64,000 nucleotides of DNA from Solirubrobacteraceae bacterium (GCA_017882455.1 JADGPL010000017.1:16890-80889), one strand, 5' to 3'. Positions 39,774 through 47,813 are shown, counted from the first letter of the stretch. Numbers and translations: made by a program. The notes: a model not told the origin generated them from the sequence alone.

Positions 39774-40733
39774 ATGGCCAAATCCGGCGGGATCGACCTA
39801 GGTGGCACCAAGATCCAGGCTGTGATCGTCGATGAAGACCACAGCGTGCTCGGCTCCTCCCGTCGGCAAACGCCAACCAGCGGCGGACCGGCGGCTGTGG
39901 CGCGCGAAATGGAGATCGCGCTGCGAGACGCGTCCAAGGCAGCGGAGATCGAGCCGGCGGAGCTGGCCGGGGTGGGCGTGGGCTCCCCCGGGGTGATCGA
40001 GGACGGCAACGTCAGAGGCGCCCGTAACCTGCCCGACTGGGAAGGGACGTTCCCGCTCGCTGCGACCCTCCAGGACGCGCTCGGCTGCGAGGTGCGGGTG
40101 GGCAACGATGTCCAGGTGGCCACTGACGCAGAGTTCAGCCTCGGCGCGGGACGCCTGTACAGCTCGCTGCTCGGAGTCTTCTGGGGGACCGGCGTGGGCG
40201 GGGGGCTGATCCTCGCTGGCGAGCCCTGGATCGGCCGCGGGGGCGCCGGCGAGATCGGACACGTCGTCGTGGAGCTCGACGGGGCGCGCTGCACCTGTGG
40301 TCGACGTGGCTGCATGGAGGCGTATGCGGGCCGCGCGGCCATGGAACTGCACGTGCGCAAGCTCCACGAGGAGAAGGGTCGCAAGACGGACCTGTTCAAG
40401 CTGATGCAGGAGGCCGACCGCACGCGGCTGACGAGCGGGATCTGGGCGCGCGCGCTCGAGCACGGGGACAAGCTCGCGGGCCAGGTGCTCGACCGGGCGG
40501 TCAGGGCGCTCGGCGCCGGGATCGCATCGGTCGTCAACGTGCTCGACGTCGAGGGCGTGGTCATCGGCGGCGGCCTGGGGATCAGGCTCGGCCACCCCTA
40601 TGCCAAACGCATCTCCGATGAGATGCTCCCGCACCTGTTCAACGACACGCAGCCACCGCATGTCCACGTCGCCGCGCTCGGGGACCTGGGCGGCGCGATC
40701 GGCGCCTCGTTGCTGATCCGACCCGAGGCGTAA
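39774..40733 (+). CDS. ROK family sugar kinase (glucokinase-like)
   Basis: 319 residues. Phosphate-1 motif GIDLGGTKIQAVIVDED near the start, catalytic Asp region (VRVGNDVQVATDAEFSLGAG), phosphate-2 VFWGTGVGGGLILAGEPW, the ROK zinc site (GARCTCGRRGCMEAYAG) and adenosine-binding VIGGGLG are all present. ROK glucokinases phosphorylate glucose with ATP; in actinobacteria some also use polyphosphate. The ATG at 39774 gives MAKSGGIDLGGT; the ORF-track start at 39729 adds a non-conserved leader. It stands upstream of, but 13 bases from, the MgtE-like gene. Confidence 0.9.
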   Translation: MAKSGGIDLGGTKIQAVIVDEDHSVLGSSRRQTPTSGGPAAVAREMEIALRDASKAAEIEPAELAGVGVGSPGVIEDGNVRGARNLPDWEGTFPLAATLQDALGCEVRVGNDVQVATDAEFSLGAGRLYSSLLGVFWGTGVGGGLILAGEPWIGRGGAGEIGHVVVELDGARCTCGRRGCMEAYAGRAAMELHVRKLHEEKGRKTDLFKLMQEADRTRLTSGIWARALEHGDKLAGQVLDRAVRALGAGIASVVNVLDVEGVVIGGGLGIRLGHPYAKRISDEMLPHLFNDTQPPHVHVAALGDLGGAIGASLLIRPEA

Positions 40734-40746
40734 CGTTAGGAGTGCT

Positions 40747-42006
40747 GTGGCCCAGGCGATAGTTCATTTGTCGTCGATCCTTCGTAGCCCGCTCCTCGAC
40801 CGGGCCGGCGAGCGGCTCGGCCGGGTGGAGGATCTGATCGTGCGGCTCGCCGACGGCGGCTATCCGCCGGTCACGGGCCTGAAGGCAAGGATCGGCGGCC
40901 GTGACCTGTTCGTGCCCGTGGGGCGGGTTGCTCAGCTCAAGCCCGGCGCCGTGCGCTTGGCGGGCGAGACGCTCAGTCTCGGGCGCTTCGAGCGGCGTGT
41001 CGGTGAGGTGCTGCTCGGCCAGGACGTGATCGGACGAAAGCTCGTCAACGTCGAGGCCGAGCCGCCGCGCCTGGTCACAGCCCACGAGATCGAGCTCGCC
41101 TGCATCGACGATTGGTGGCGTGTGGTCGGCGTGGACCCGAGCGTCTCTGCACAGTTGCGGCGCGTGCTGCCACGGCGCCTGCGCACCCTCGTGGGAGATC
41201 GGCCCTTCCTGGACTGGGCCGACATGGAGCCATTCGTCGGTCACGTTCCCAGCGCGCGGCTGCGCTTTTCCCACCGCAAGCTCGCCAACCTGCATCCGGC
41301 CGAGATCGCCGACCTCGTGGAGGCGGCCTCGCACGAGGAGGGCGAGGAGATCATCGAAGCGGTGGGACACGATCGCGAGCTGGAGGCCGATGTCTTCGAG
41401 GAGCTCGATGAGCACCACCAGCTCGAGTTCATCCGCGAGCGCTCCGACGCGGAGGTCGCGGCCGTCATCGCCCGGATGGCGAGCGATGACGCCGCGGATC
41501 TGATCGTCGAGATCGAGCAGGAGCGGCGTGGACGCATCCTCGCGCGCCTGCCGGCCGCCCAGCGTCGACGGATCGAAGCGCTGTTGGGCTACAACCCCTC
41601 GACCGCCGGGGGACTGATGAGCCCCGAGTTCATCAGCCTCCGCGAGGGAGACTCGGCTGGAGCGGCAATCGAGAAGGTCCGCTCGAGCTCTGTCGCGCCG
41701 TCCTCGGCGATGATCGTGTACATGTGCTCGAAGGATGGCTGCCTGCAGGGCTCGAGCAGCTTGGTCACGCTGCTGCGCGCCGGCGCCGATACTCGGCTCG
41801 AGGAGATCGTCGAGCGCGAGCCGATATCGGTGAAGACCGACGCCGACCTGCCGGAGGTGGCGCGCACGATGACCGATTACAACCTGCTGATGCTTCCGGT
41901 TCTCGACCACGACGAGCGGATGGTGGGTGTGGTCACCGTCGATGACGTGCTCGAGCTCACGTTGCCCGCCGGCTGGCGGCGGCGTTTTGGGGTCGTGCGC
42001 GACTGA
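40747..42006 (+). CDS. Soluble MgtE N-domain/CBS protein with PRC-barrel, no channel
   Basis: 419 residues with three modules: a PRC-barrel-like N-terminus (residues ~5-85), an MgtE_N superhelical domain (~170-290, LHPAEIADLVEAASHEEGEEIIEAVG and ILARLPAAQRRRIEALLGYNPSTAGGLMSPEFI), and a CBS pair (~296-410, ending LPVLDHDERMVGVVTVDDVLEL). These are the Mg2+-sensing cytoplasmic parts of the MgtE channel, but there is no membrane domain. Such proteins often sit beside NRAMP-type transporters, as here, and probably gate or sense for them. GTG start with TTAGGAGT upstream. Confidence 0.88.
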   Translation: MAQAIVHLSSILRSPLLDRAGERLGRVEDLIVRLADGGYPPVTGLKARIGGRDLFVPVGRVAQLKPGAVRLAGETLSLGRFERRVGEVLLGQDVIGRKLVNVEAEPPRLVTAHEIELACIDDWWRVVGVDPSVSAQLRRVLPRRLRTLVGDRPFLDWADMEPFVGHVPSARLRFSHRKLANLHPAEIADLVEAASHEEGEEIIEAVGHDRELEADVFEELDEHHQLEFIRERSDAEVAAVIARMASDDAADLIVEIEQERRGRILARLPAAQRRRIEALLGYNPSTAGGLMSPEFISLREGDSAGAAIEKVRSSSVAPSSAMIVYMCSKDGCLQGSSSLVTLLRAGADTRLEEIVEREPISVKTDADLPEVARTMTDYNLLMLPVLDHDERMVGVVTVDDVLELTLPAGWRRRFGVVRD

Positions 42007-42027
42007 CGGTTGCTAGGCTGGGCGGTC

Positions 42028-42120
42028 GATGGGCCCCCGGACGGCGCGCAGGAAGGAGGTCGGCATGGACCGAGAACAGCCACGAAGTACCCAGCCGGCC
42101 GTACGACCGTCGGGCCCATC
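42028..42120 (+). promoter_or_regulatory. Structured leader RNA upstream of the NRAMP-related gene
   Basis: GATGGGCCC-ccg-GACGG (42028-42044) pairs with CCGTC-GGGCCCATC (42107-42120): 14 base pairs with a three-base bulge, enclosing 62 bases that hold a strong Shine-Dalgarno sequence and the start of a uORF. Immediately after the stem, CCTCCT (42121-42126) is complementary both to the uORF Shine-Dalgarno sequence and to the GGAGG before the transporter start. Ribosome progress through the uORF would melt the 3' arm, so alternative pairings can control the transporter. It does not look like the ykoK M-box that I know. Confidence 0.55.
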
Positions 42121-42133
42121 CCTCCTGGCTTAG
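42065..42133 (+). CDS. Putative 22-codon leader peptide (uORF) in the transporter leader
   Basis: ATG 42065 is preceded by AAGGAGG at five bases, the best ribosome-binding site in the region, and runs to TAG at 42131-42133. The peptide begins with acidic residues (MDRE) and contains five prolines spread along it. Acidic and Pro-rich leader peptides such as MgtL destabilise or stall ribosomes when Mg2+ is low and thereby switch on Mg2+ transporter genes. The next gene is a putative Mg2+ transporter. An in-frame ATG at 42029 would give a 34-residue form without a ribosome-binding site. Confidence 0.5.
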   Translation: MDREQPRSTQPAVRPSGPSLLA

Positions 42134-42216
42134 CCATCTTCTGAGGGAGCTTCGTCCGCGGCGCGCGCGCCCAGATCTGACGTGGAATCCCTAGAGCAGG
42201 AACGGAGGTGAATGAG

Positions 42217-43872
42217 ATGGCTGAGGACCCGACGCTCGCGCGAGCCCCCACGCGGCCCGAAGGCGTGCCCCCGGTGCTCGACGAGGCGCACATCGGGGAC
42301 ATCCGCGGTGCGCTCGGCACGATTGCGATGCACGACAGCGGCGAGCGGCACGGTTGGCGCTCGCGGGCGATGGCGCTGCTGGCGATCATGGGTCCCGGCC
42401 TGATCGTGATGGTCGGCGACAACGACGCCGGCGGCGTCTCCACCTACGCCCAGGCCGGCCAGAACTACGGCACGAGCCTGCTCTGGGTCCTGCTCCTCCT
42501 GATCCCCGTGCTGATCGTCAACCAGGAGATGGTGATCAGGCTCGGCGCCGTCACCGGAGTGGGTCATGCGCGCCTGATCAACGAGCGCTTCGGCCGCTTC
42601 TGGGGGTGGTTCTCGGTGGGCGACCTGTTCATCCTCAACTTCCTCACGATCGTCACCGAGTTCATCGGCGTGAGCCTCGCGCTCAGCTACTTCGGGGTCA
42701 GCAGGTACGTGGCTGTCCCGATCGCGGCGGCGGCGCTCGTGGCGATCACCTCGACGGGCAGCTTCCGCAGCTGGGAGCGCTTCATGTACGTGTTCGTCGT
42801 TGCCAACTTCCTGGTCATTCCCCTGCTCTTGCAGGCCCACCCGAAATTCTCGGACATCGTCCAGCACACCTTCTCGCCCGGCATCAAGGGCGGAGCCAGC
42901 TCGACAGCTGTGCTGCTGATCATCGCGATCGTGGGGACGACGGTCGCGCCCTGGCAGCTGTTCTTTCAGCAGTCGAACATCATCGACAAGCGGATAACGC
43001 CGCGGTGGATCAACTATGAGCGCCTGGACACCGTGATCGGGGCCTTCGTCGTGGTGGTGGGAGCCGGTGCGCTGATGGCGGTCACGGCCTTCGCGTTCGG
43101 TGGCACAGCTGACTTCAGGCATTTCTCCGATGCGGGCACCGTGGCCAACGAGCTGGATCACAACCTCGGCTCGCTCGCCGGGGCCTTCTTCGCGATCGTG
43201 CTGCTCAACGCCTCGATGATCGGTGCGGCGGCCGTGACTCTCGCCACCTCCTATGCCTTCGGCGATGTGTTCGGAGCCAAGCATTCGCTCAACCGCGGTC
43301 CGCTGGACGCCAAGGCTTTCTACGCGAGCTTCACGTTGATGGTGATCGCGGCGGCCGGGATCGTCCTGATCCCGCGTGCGCCGCTCGGCCTGATCACGAC
43401 CTCGGTGCAGGCGCTCGCGGGCGTGCTGCTCCCCAGCGCGACCGTGTTCCTGCTACTGCTCTGCAACGACCGCGAGGTGCTGGGTCCGTGGTCGAATCCA
43501 ACCTGGCTCAACGCCATAGCGAGCGTGATCATCGGGATCCTGGTCGAGCTGTCGCTGATCCTGATGGCGAGCACGATGTTTCCGAAGATCGACGTCACCA
43601 AGCTGTTCGGCTACCTCTCGCTTGCCCTGGCAGCGGCTCTGGTTGCCATGGGGGTCTACGTGCTGCGCAACCGGACGCAGGCGCCGAGCGAGCAGGAGGA
43701 CATTCGCAAGATGCCTCGCGAGCAGCGCAACGCGTGGACGATGCCCCCGCTGGCGCTGCTCGAGCGCCCGGCGTGGTCGCCGGGTCGCAAGGCGGCGATG
43801 CTCATGCTGCGCGGGTATCTCGTGCTCGCGGTGCTCCTGCTGATCGTCAAGACGGTCCAGATAGGACACTGA
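42217..43872 (+). CDS. NRAMP-related divalent metal transporter (Mg2+ type suspected)
   Basis: 551 residues with 11 or more membrane helices of the SLC11/NRAMP fold. In helix 1 the DPGN metal motif of Mn2+/Fe2+ transporters is replaced by GDNDAGG (residues 67-73). In helix 6 the MPH motif appears as VAPWQLFFQQS near 240, lacking the soft-metal-binding Met. Loss of both favours a hard, hydrated ion, as in NRAMP-related magnesium transporters. The adjacent MgtE_N/CBS gene supports Mg2+. ATG 42217 follows GGAGGTG by six bases; the ORF-track start is a GTG inside that ribosome-binding site. An acidic cytoplasmic N-terminus and a soluble linker near the C-terminus are also seen. Confidence 0.85.
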   Translation: MAEDPTLARAPTRPEGVPPVLDEAHIGDIRGALGTIAMHDSGERHGWRSRAMALLAIMGPGLIVMVGDNDAGGVSTYAQAGQNYGTSLLWVLLLLIPVLIVNQEMVIRLGAVTGVGHARLINERFGRFWGWFSVGDLFILNFLTIVTEFIGVSLALSYFGVSRYVAVPIAAAALVAITSTGSFRSWERFMYVFVVANFLVIPLLLQAHPKFSDIVQHTFSPGIKGGASSTAVLLIIAIVGTTVAPWQLFFQQSNIIDKRITPRWINYERLDTVIGAFVVVVGAGALMAVTAFAFGGTADFRHFSDAGTVANELDHNLGSLAGAFFAIVLLNASMIGAAAVTLATSYAFGDVFGAKHSLNRGPLDAKAFYASFTLMVIAAAGIVLIPRAPLGLITTSVQALAGVLLPSATVFLLLLCNDREVLGPWSNPTWLNAIASVIIGILVELSLILMASTMFPKIDVTKLFGYLSLALAAALVAMGVYVLRNRTQAPSEQEDIRKMPREQRNAWTMPPLALLERPAWSPGRKAAMLMLRGYLVLAVLLLIVKTVQIGH

Positions 43873-43944
43873 GGGCTCGCGAGCGCGAGGCTGCCCTCCA
43901 TCCGAGCGCTCGTCCCGCGCGCCACGCATGCGTAGGCGCTGTCT

Positions 43945-44799
43945 ATGTTTGACGTGGTGTTGCCCTTCTGGATATCCATCGCGGTGCTCTCCGTCAGCCA
44001 GGGTCTCGCGGTGGCCCTTGCCGGCACGCTGAGAATCCAACGGCTCACGCCGCTGGCCGGCCGCCTGTGGGCGCTGATCCCGCCACTGTCGGTCCTCGCG
44101 TTCGTATTCGTCGCGCGTGCCGCCGAAGCCGCGAGCGCACAGGGGCTCACCTACCTCGCCCTCATCGCGGTCCCCCTGCTCGCTGCGCTGGACCTCGGAT
44201 GGCTGGCACGCGGCGCGCGTCCCCTCCGAGCGACCTTGGTCCTACTGCTGTTCGCCCTCGCGTGGGCCGACCGCGGGGGCCTTGTGGGCGAGGCGGCGGC
44301 CCTGCTCCTCACCGGACTCAGCTGCGTGGCGCTCGGCACTCTGCTCGCGGCGGTCACGCCCGCGCGCTGGCTCGCTGGAGGCATCGTCGCGATGGCGCTC
44401 GCCGATACCGCGCTGGTGGTCTCCGATCTGCTGCAGCGACCAAACAACTCACTGAACGCGGCCCATCCCGCCGCGGGCCTGCCGCGGCTTCAGAGCGCCG
44501 TGTTCGGCTCGGCCGTCATGGGCTACGGGGACCTGTTCATAGCCGGCGTGCTGGGTGGGCTGCTGGCGGCCCGGCTCGGGCGCTCCGCACAACTGCGCGC
44601 AGCGGGCCTGACGGTTCTGCTGGCGCTGTGCTTCGACCTCCTGTTCTTCCTCGTCAACGAGCTGCCGGCGACCGTTCCGGTCGCGCTCACGCTCGTGCTC
44701 GTGGCGCTCAGGCGCCGGCGGCTATCCGCTCTTCGGCCTCGCGCCCCGGAACAGCCAGTGGCCGCGGCTCCTGGGAGAGGAGCTCCGCTCGTGAGGTGA
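43945..44799 (+). CDS. Polytopic membrane protein with GYGD motif (presenilin-like aspartyl protease?)
   Basis: 284 residues with about nine predicted membrane helices and little else. SAVMGYGDLFIAGVLGG (about 188-204) has the GxGD motif found in presenilin/SPP-type and prepilin-peptidase intramembrane aspartyl proteases. An earlier helix has Asp residues in ALADTALVVSDLL (~152-164), and ELPATVPVAL near 242 loosely resembles the PAL region. The helix order fits that family but overall identity cannot be judged. It may instead be an ordinary integral membrane protein. Its last 92 bases overlap the end of rmuC on the other strand. Confidence 0.6.
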   Translation: MFDVVLPFWISIAVLSVSQGLAVALAGTLRIQRLTPLAGRLWALIPPLSVLAFVFVARAAEAASAQGLTYLALIAVPLLAALDLGWLARGARPLRATLVLLLFALAWADRGGLVGEAAALLLTGLSCVALGTLLAAVTPARWLAGGIVAMALADTALVVSDLLQRPNNSLNAAHPAAGLPRLQSAVFGSAVMGYGDLFIAGVLGGLLAARLGRSAQLRAAGLTVLLALCFDLLFFLVNELPATVPVALTLVLVALRRRRLSALRPRAPEQPVAAAPGRGAPLVR

Positions 44800-45928
44800 T
44801 CGCTCGCGCGGTGATCTCGACCGCGCTCGGCGCCAGCACCTCCTTGTCCGAGGCCGCCCCCGCCTGCTCGATCCGCCGCACCTGGGGGATGACGCGGTGG
44901 TCGAATGACCCGACCGCCTCGTTGTAGGCGGTGATGGCGGAGTCCAGCTGGCGCCCGACCTTGGCGAACGGCTCTACGAATCGGCCGAGACGCCGATGCA
45001 GCTCACGTGCCGAGTCGGCGATGTCGCGTGCCGACTGGGCGATCAGCTCCTGGCGCCAGCCGTAGTGCACCGCCCACAGCAGACCGATCAGCGTGGTGGG
45101 CGTAGCCATCAGGACCTGCTGCTGAACCCCGTATTCGATCAGGGCCGGGTCCTGGGCCAGCGCGGCCTGGTAGATGCCGTCGGATGGGACGAACATCACC
45201 ACGAACTCCGGCGTGGAGTCGAACTGGCGCTGGTAGCCCTTGGAGGCGAGTTTGGCGATGTGCTCGCGCGTCTGGCGGGCGTGGCGCGCGGCGTGCAGCT
45301 CGCGCTCATCCTCCGCCGAGGCCTCGATCGCCGAGAGGTAGGCGTCGAGAGGCACCTTGGAGTCGACGACGACCAGCTTGCCGCCGGGCAGGCGCACGAG
45401 CATGTCCGGGCGCAGCACGCCTTCGCCGGTATCGATGGTGCTCTGCTCGACGAAGTCGCAATGGGAGACCATCCCCGCCATCTCGACCACGTTGCGCAGC
45501 TGGATCTCGCCCCACGCGCCGCGTGTGCTCGGCCGCTTGAGCGCCGAGACGAGGTTGCCGGCCTCCTGGCGCAAGGTGCCGACGCCGTCGCCGAGCTGGC
45601 GCACCATCTGGGCGAGCTCGCCCTGGGCCTGGCGACGCTCGCGCTCGAGGCGCCCGATCTCGCTCTCCATCCGACCGAGCTTCTCGGCGACCGGGCCCAC
45701 GATCCCCTTGATCTCCTCGGCGCGGCGCGCCATCTCGCCGCTCGCACGCTCCTCCTCGGCCCGGCGTGCCTCGGCGACACGCTGCGCGAGGCTCTCCCCG
45801 GTCTGGGCCAGCACGTCCACCGAGATCGCCTTGAGCTCGTCGCGCATGCGATCGCGGCTGCGACGCGTCAGCGCCGCGGCACAGACCGCGCCGAGCAGTA
45901 CGCCTACGATCAGCAACAGGATGCTCAT
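44708..45928 (-). CDS. rmuC: DNA recombination protein RmuC
   Basis: 406 residues: N-terminal membrane-spanning or hydrophobic segment (MSILLLIVGVLLGAVCAAAL), a long charged coiled coil (to about 130), then the RmuC nuclease-like domain with RGAWGEIQLRNVVEMAGM, RPDMLVRLPGGKLVVVDSKVPLDAYL, FVVMFVPSDGIYQAAL and MATPTTLIGLLWAVHYGWRQE. RmuC limits recombination at inverted repeats and is a putative nuclease. A 32-bp perfect palindrome lies 26 bases before its ATG. The 3' end overlaps the convergent GYGD gene. Confidence 0.93.
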   Translation of the reverse strand: MSILLLIVGVLLGAVCAAALTRRSRDRMRDELKAISVDVLAQTGESLAQRVAEARRAEEERASGEMARRAEEIKGIVGPVAEKLGRMESEIGRLERERRQAQGELAQMVRQLGDGVGTLRQEAGNLVSALKRPSTRGAWGEIQLRNVVEMAGMVSHCDFVEQSTIDTGEGVLRPDMLVRLPGGKLVVVDSKVPLDAYLSAIEASAEDERELHAARHARQTREHIAKLASKGYQRQFDSTPEFVVMFVPSDGIYQAALAQDPALIEYGVQQQVLMATPTTLIGLLWAVHYGWRQELIAQSARDIADSARELHRRLGRFVEPFAKVGRQLDSAITAYNEAVGSFDHRVIPQVRRIEQAGAASDKEVLAPSAVEITARAITSRAELLSQEPRPLAVPGREAEERIAAGA

Positions 45929-45953
45929 GCTCCATCAAACGGTGACATCCGCA

Positions 45954-45985
45954 TCGGACGGGAGCGCTCGAGCGCTCCCGTCCGA
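45954..45985. repeat. 32-bp perfect palindrome upstream of rmuC
   Basis: A perfect inverted repeat without a spacer, arms starting TCGGACGGGAGCGCTC and centred on CTCGAG. It lies within 30 bases of the rmuC start, in the likely 5' leader or promoter. It could form a hairpin in the transcript or a cruciform. Confidence 0.85.
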
Positions 45986-46101
45986 CAAGGGGGCGGCGGC
46001 TCCGCACTCCCTCTCTCAGGGCCTCGCAGGGCGCCGCGCCCGGACCCGCACGAGCCCGGCAAACGGAGCATCGGGGAGGCGCCGACCACCCCCGATGCTG
46101 C

Positions 46102-46130
46102 TTGACATCTAGACATTCTGCCGGTATCTT
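46102..46130 (+). promoter_or_regulatory. Consensus-like housekeeping promoter
   Basis: TTGACA and TATCTT are separated by 17 bases, the same layout as the promoter at 26122-26150. Both drive genes for exported proteins after a long leader. Confidence 0.7.
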
Positions 46131-46282
46131 GCCGGCAACGCTCGCCGGATTCTCTGGGATACGTGCGGGCTGCCATACAGAGGGATGCAGTTTTAGTGAG
46201 GGAAACATCCATGAGATGGGGCTGCGCCATTGGGGGGGTTCTCTCTGCTGGCGGTCCCGCCGGCAACTAGGAGGATGAGAGA

Positions 46283-47773
46283 ATGCAAGCCATGAATGGC
46301 TATGGTGCTTCAGGCACCCGGCGCTCTGCGCGTCTGGTCGGATGCTTGATCGCACTGGTGGTGCTCTCGGCGATGACCGTGCCGTCGATCGCCAGCGCCA
46401 AAGAAACGCAGAAGGTGAGCTACATCGGGCTCGGGGACTCGCTGGCGTTCGGCTACTCCCAGCAGCTCTTCAACGAATACGAAAAACTCGGCGAGCCCGC
46501 GAGCGCATTCGAAAACGGGTACGTCAACGACTACTTCGCCAAAGTCAACAAAGGCGGAAAAGTCAAGCTCGACAACCTCGGTTGTCCGGGTGAGACGACC
46601 GAGTCGCTCATCGGCACCAAACTGGTGGGTGCGCTGAACGCGGCCCTGGCAGGGAAAATCCCTGAGCCCGTCACCGGTGAAGCGCCATGCGCGTACCACT
46701 ATGGCGCGGGGCTTCCGCTCCACCACGAATACGGTGGAACGAAATCGCAGCTCGAAAGCGCGCTCGAAACGATCGCCGCCGAGAAAGCCGCCGGCAAGCC
46801 AGTCAAGATGATCTCGCTGAACATCGGCGCCAACGATCAGCTTCACGCGATCGCGAAAATCAAAGCCGAAGTCACGGCGCAGATCACAGCCAAAGTGACG
46901 GCGATCGCCAAAACGGAGTCTGAAGAAGCGATCACCAAAAAACTCGAAAAACTCGCTGCCGAACACGTGACCGCGATCGTCACGGGCATCGCCAACAAAG
47001 AGGTTGAAGAAAAAGTCGCGCAGATCGCCCACGAAGAGGTCGTGGAAAAGATCGGCAAAGGCGAACTCCCGTACGAAGAACCGGCTGACAAAGAAGCCGG
47101 CGAACTGTTCGCCTACGAATACGCCGTGGCGCACCACGCCGAACTCGTCAAAGAAGGCGAAAAACTCGGCTACGAATACTCGATCGCCCACAAAGCCGAA
47201 CTCGAAGGCCTCGGGCTCGTCTACGAGGGTGAATACGGCGCCATCCACCACGCGGAACTGGTTGCAGAAGGCCAGGCCCTCGGTGAACTGTTCGGCTACC
47301 AATACTCGATCAGCCACAAAGCCGAACTGGAAGCGTTGGGCAACACGCTGTTCGCACAGACGCTGACAGCGACCGCGCCGAGCCTGTTCGAGCAGATCAA
47401 CGTGAACATCACGGGCATCCTGACCGCCATTCGTGGCGCCGGGTACACCAAGAAGATCATCTTCCAGGGTGGCTACAACCCGTATGGAAACTACGGAGCG
47501 GGCGAACTGCTGCCCGGATCCAACACGTTGCTCGCCGCACTGAACGCAGCCGAGAAAGTGACCGTCCACAAGCGGCCCTTCAAGGCATGCTTCACGGACC
47601 CGCAGACGGTGTTCAACCCCGGGCTTCCGGCGGAAGCCGGGCTGCTGGCCACGCTCACGAATATGGCCAACGGGACTAAATTCGAAGGCAAAGCGAATGG
47701 GCCGGACATCCACCCGACCCCGGCTGGCTACGAAGCGCTGGCCAACCAGATGGCGTCTACCTGCAGGTTCTAG
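46283..47773 (+). CDS. Secreted SGNH/GDSL hydrolase with repeat insertion
   Basis: 496 residues with a signal peptide (LIALVVLSAMTVPSIASA). Block I GLGDSLAFGYS carries the nucleophile Ser, NIGANDQ is the GxND block and DIHPTPAGYEAL carries the catalytic Asp and His. Between blocks III and V lies an unusual insert: a Lys/Glu-rich helical stretch (about 190-265) and four degenerate 20-residue repeats of the type YxYxxAHHAELxxEGxxLG (about 275-350). Cysteines suggest disulfides. Substrate unknown; lipase or esterase on wall or extracellular glycans is possible. Codon use is distinctive: GAA and AAA dominate, unlike GAG/AAG in adjoining genes. Confidence 0.88.
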   Translation: MQAMNGYGASGTRRSARLVGCLIALVVLSAMTVPSIASAKETQKVSYIGLGDSLAFGYSQQLFNEYEKLGEPASAFENGYVNDYFAKVNKGGKVKLDNLGCPGETTESLIGTKLVGALNAALAGKIPEPVTGEAPCAYHYGAGLPLHHEYGGTKSQLESALETIAAEKAAGKPVKMISLNIGANDQLHAIAKIKAEVTAQITAKVTAIAKTESEEAITKKLEKLAAEHVTAIVTGIANKEVEEKVAQIAHEEVVEKIGKGELPYEEPADKEAGELFAYEYAVAHHAELVKEGEKLGYEYSIAHKAELEGLGLVYEGEYGAIHHAELVAEGQALGELFGYQYSISHKAELEALGNTLFAQTLTATAPSLFEQINVNITGILTAIRGAGYTKKIIFQGGYNPYGNYGAGELLPGSNTLLAALNAAEKVTVHKRPFKACFTDPQTVFNPGLPAEAGLLATLTNMANGTKFEGKANGPDIHPTPAGYEALANQMASTCRF

Positions 47774-47813
47774 GTAGGCGGGCCTTCGCCTCGGCGAGGG
47801 TGTGAGCTGAAGC

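Larger units (their letters stand above)
45929..46282. other. Intergenic region between rmuC and the SGNH hydrolase gene (354 bp)
   Basis: Divergent control region. It holds a 32-bp perfect palindrome on the rmuC side, a consensus-like promoter (46102-46130) reading toward the hydrolase, and a leader of about 145 bases that I could not match to a known riboswitch. A good AGGAGG precedes the hydrolase ATG by 8 bases. Confidence 0.7.

Noticed and set aside
42028-42216. Known ykoK (M-box) or yybP-ykoY riboswitch
   Set aside because: The conserved core sequences of these riboswitches that I know were not found; a covariance search would settle it.
46310-47713. 467-codon minus-strand ORF rich in Phe and Arg
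   Set aside because: Antisense of the SGNH hydrolase; Phe richness is simply the complement of its GAA/AAA codons.
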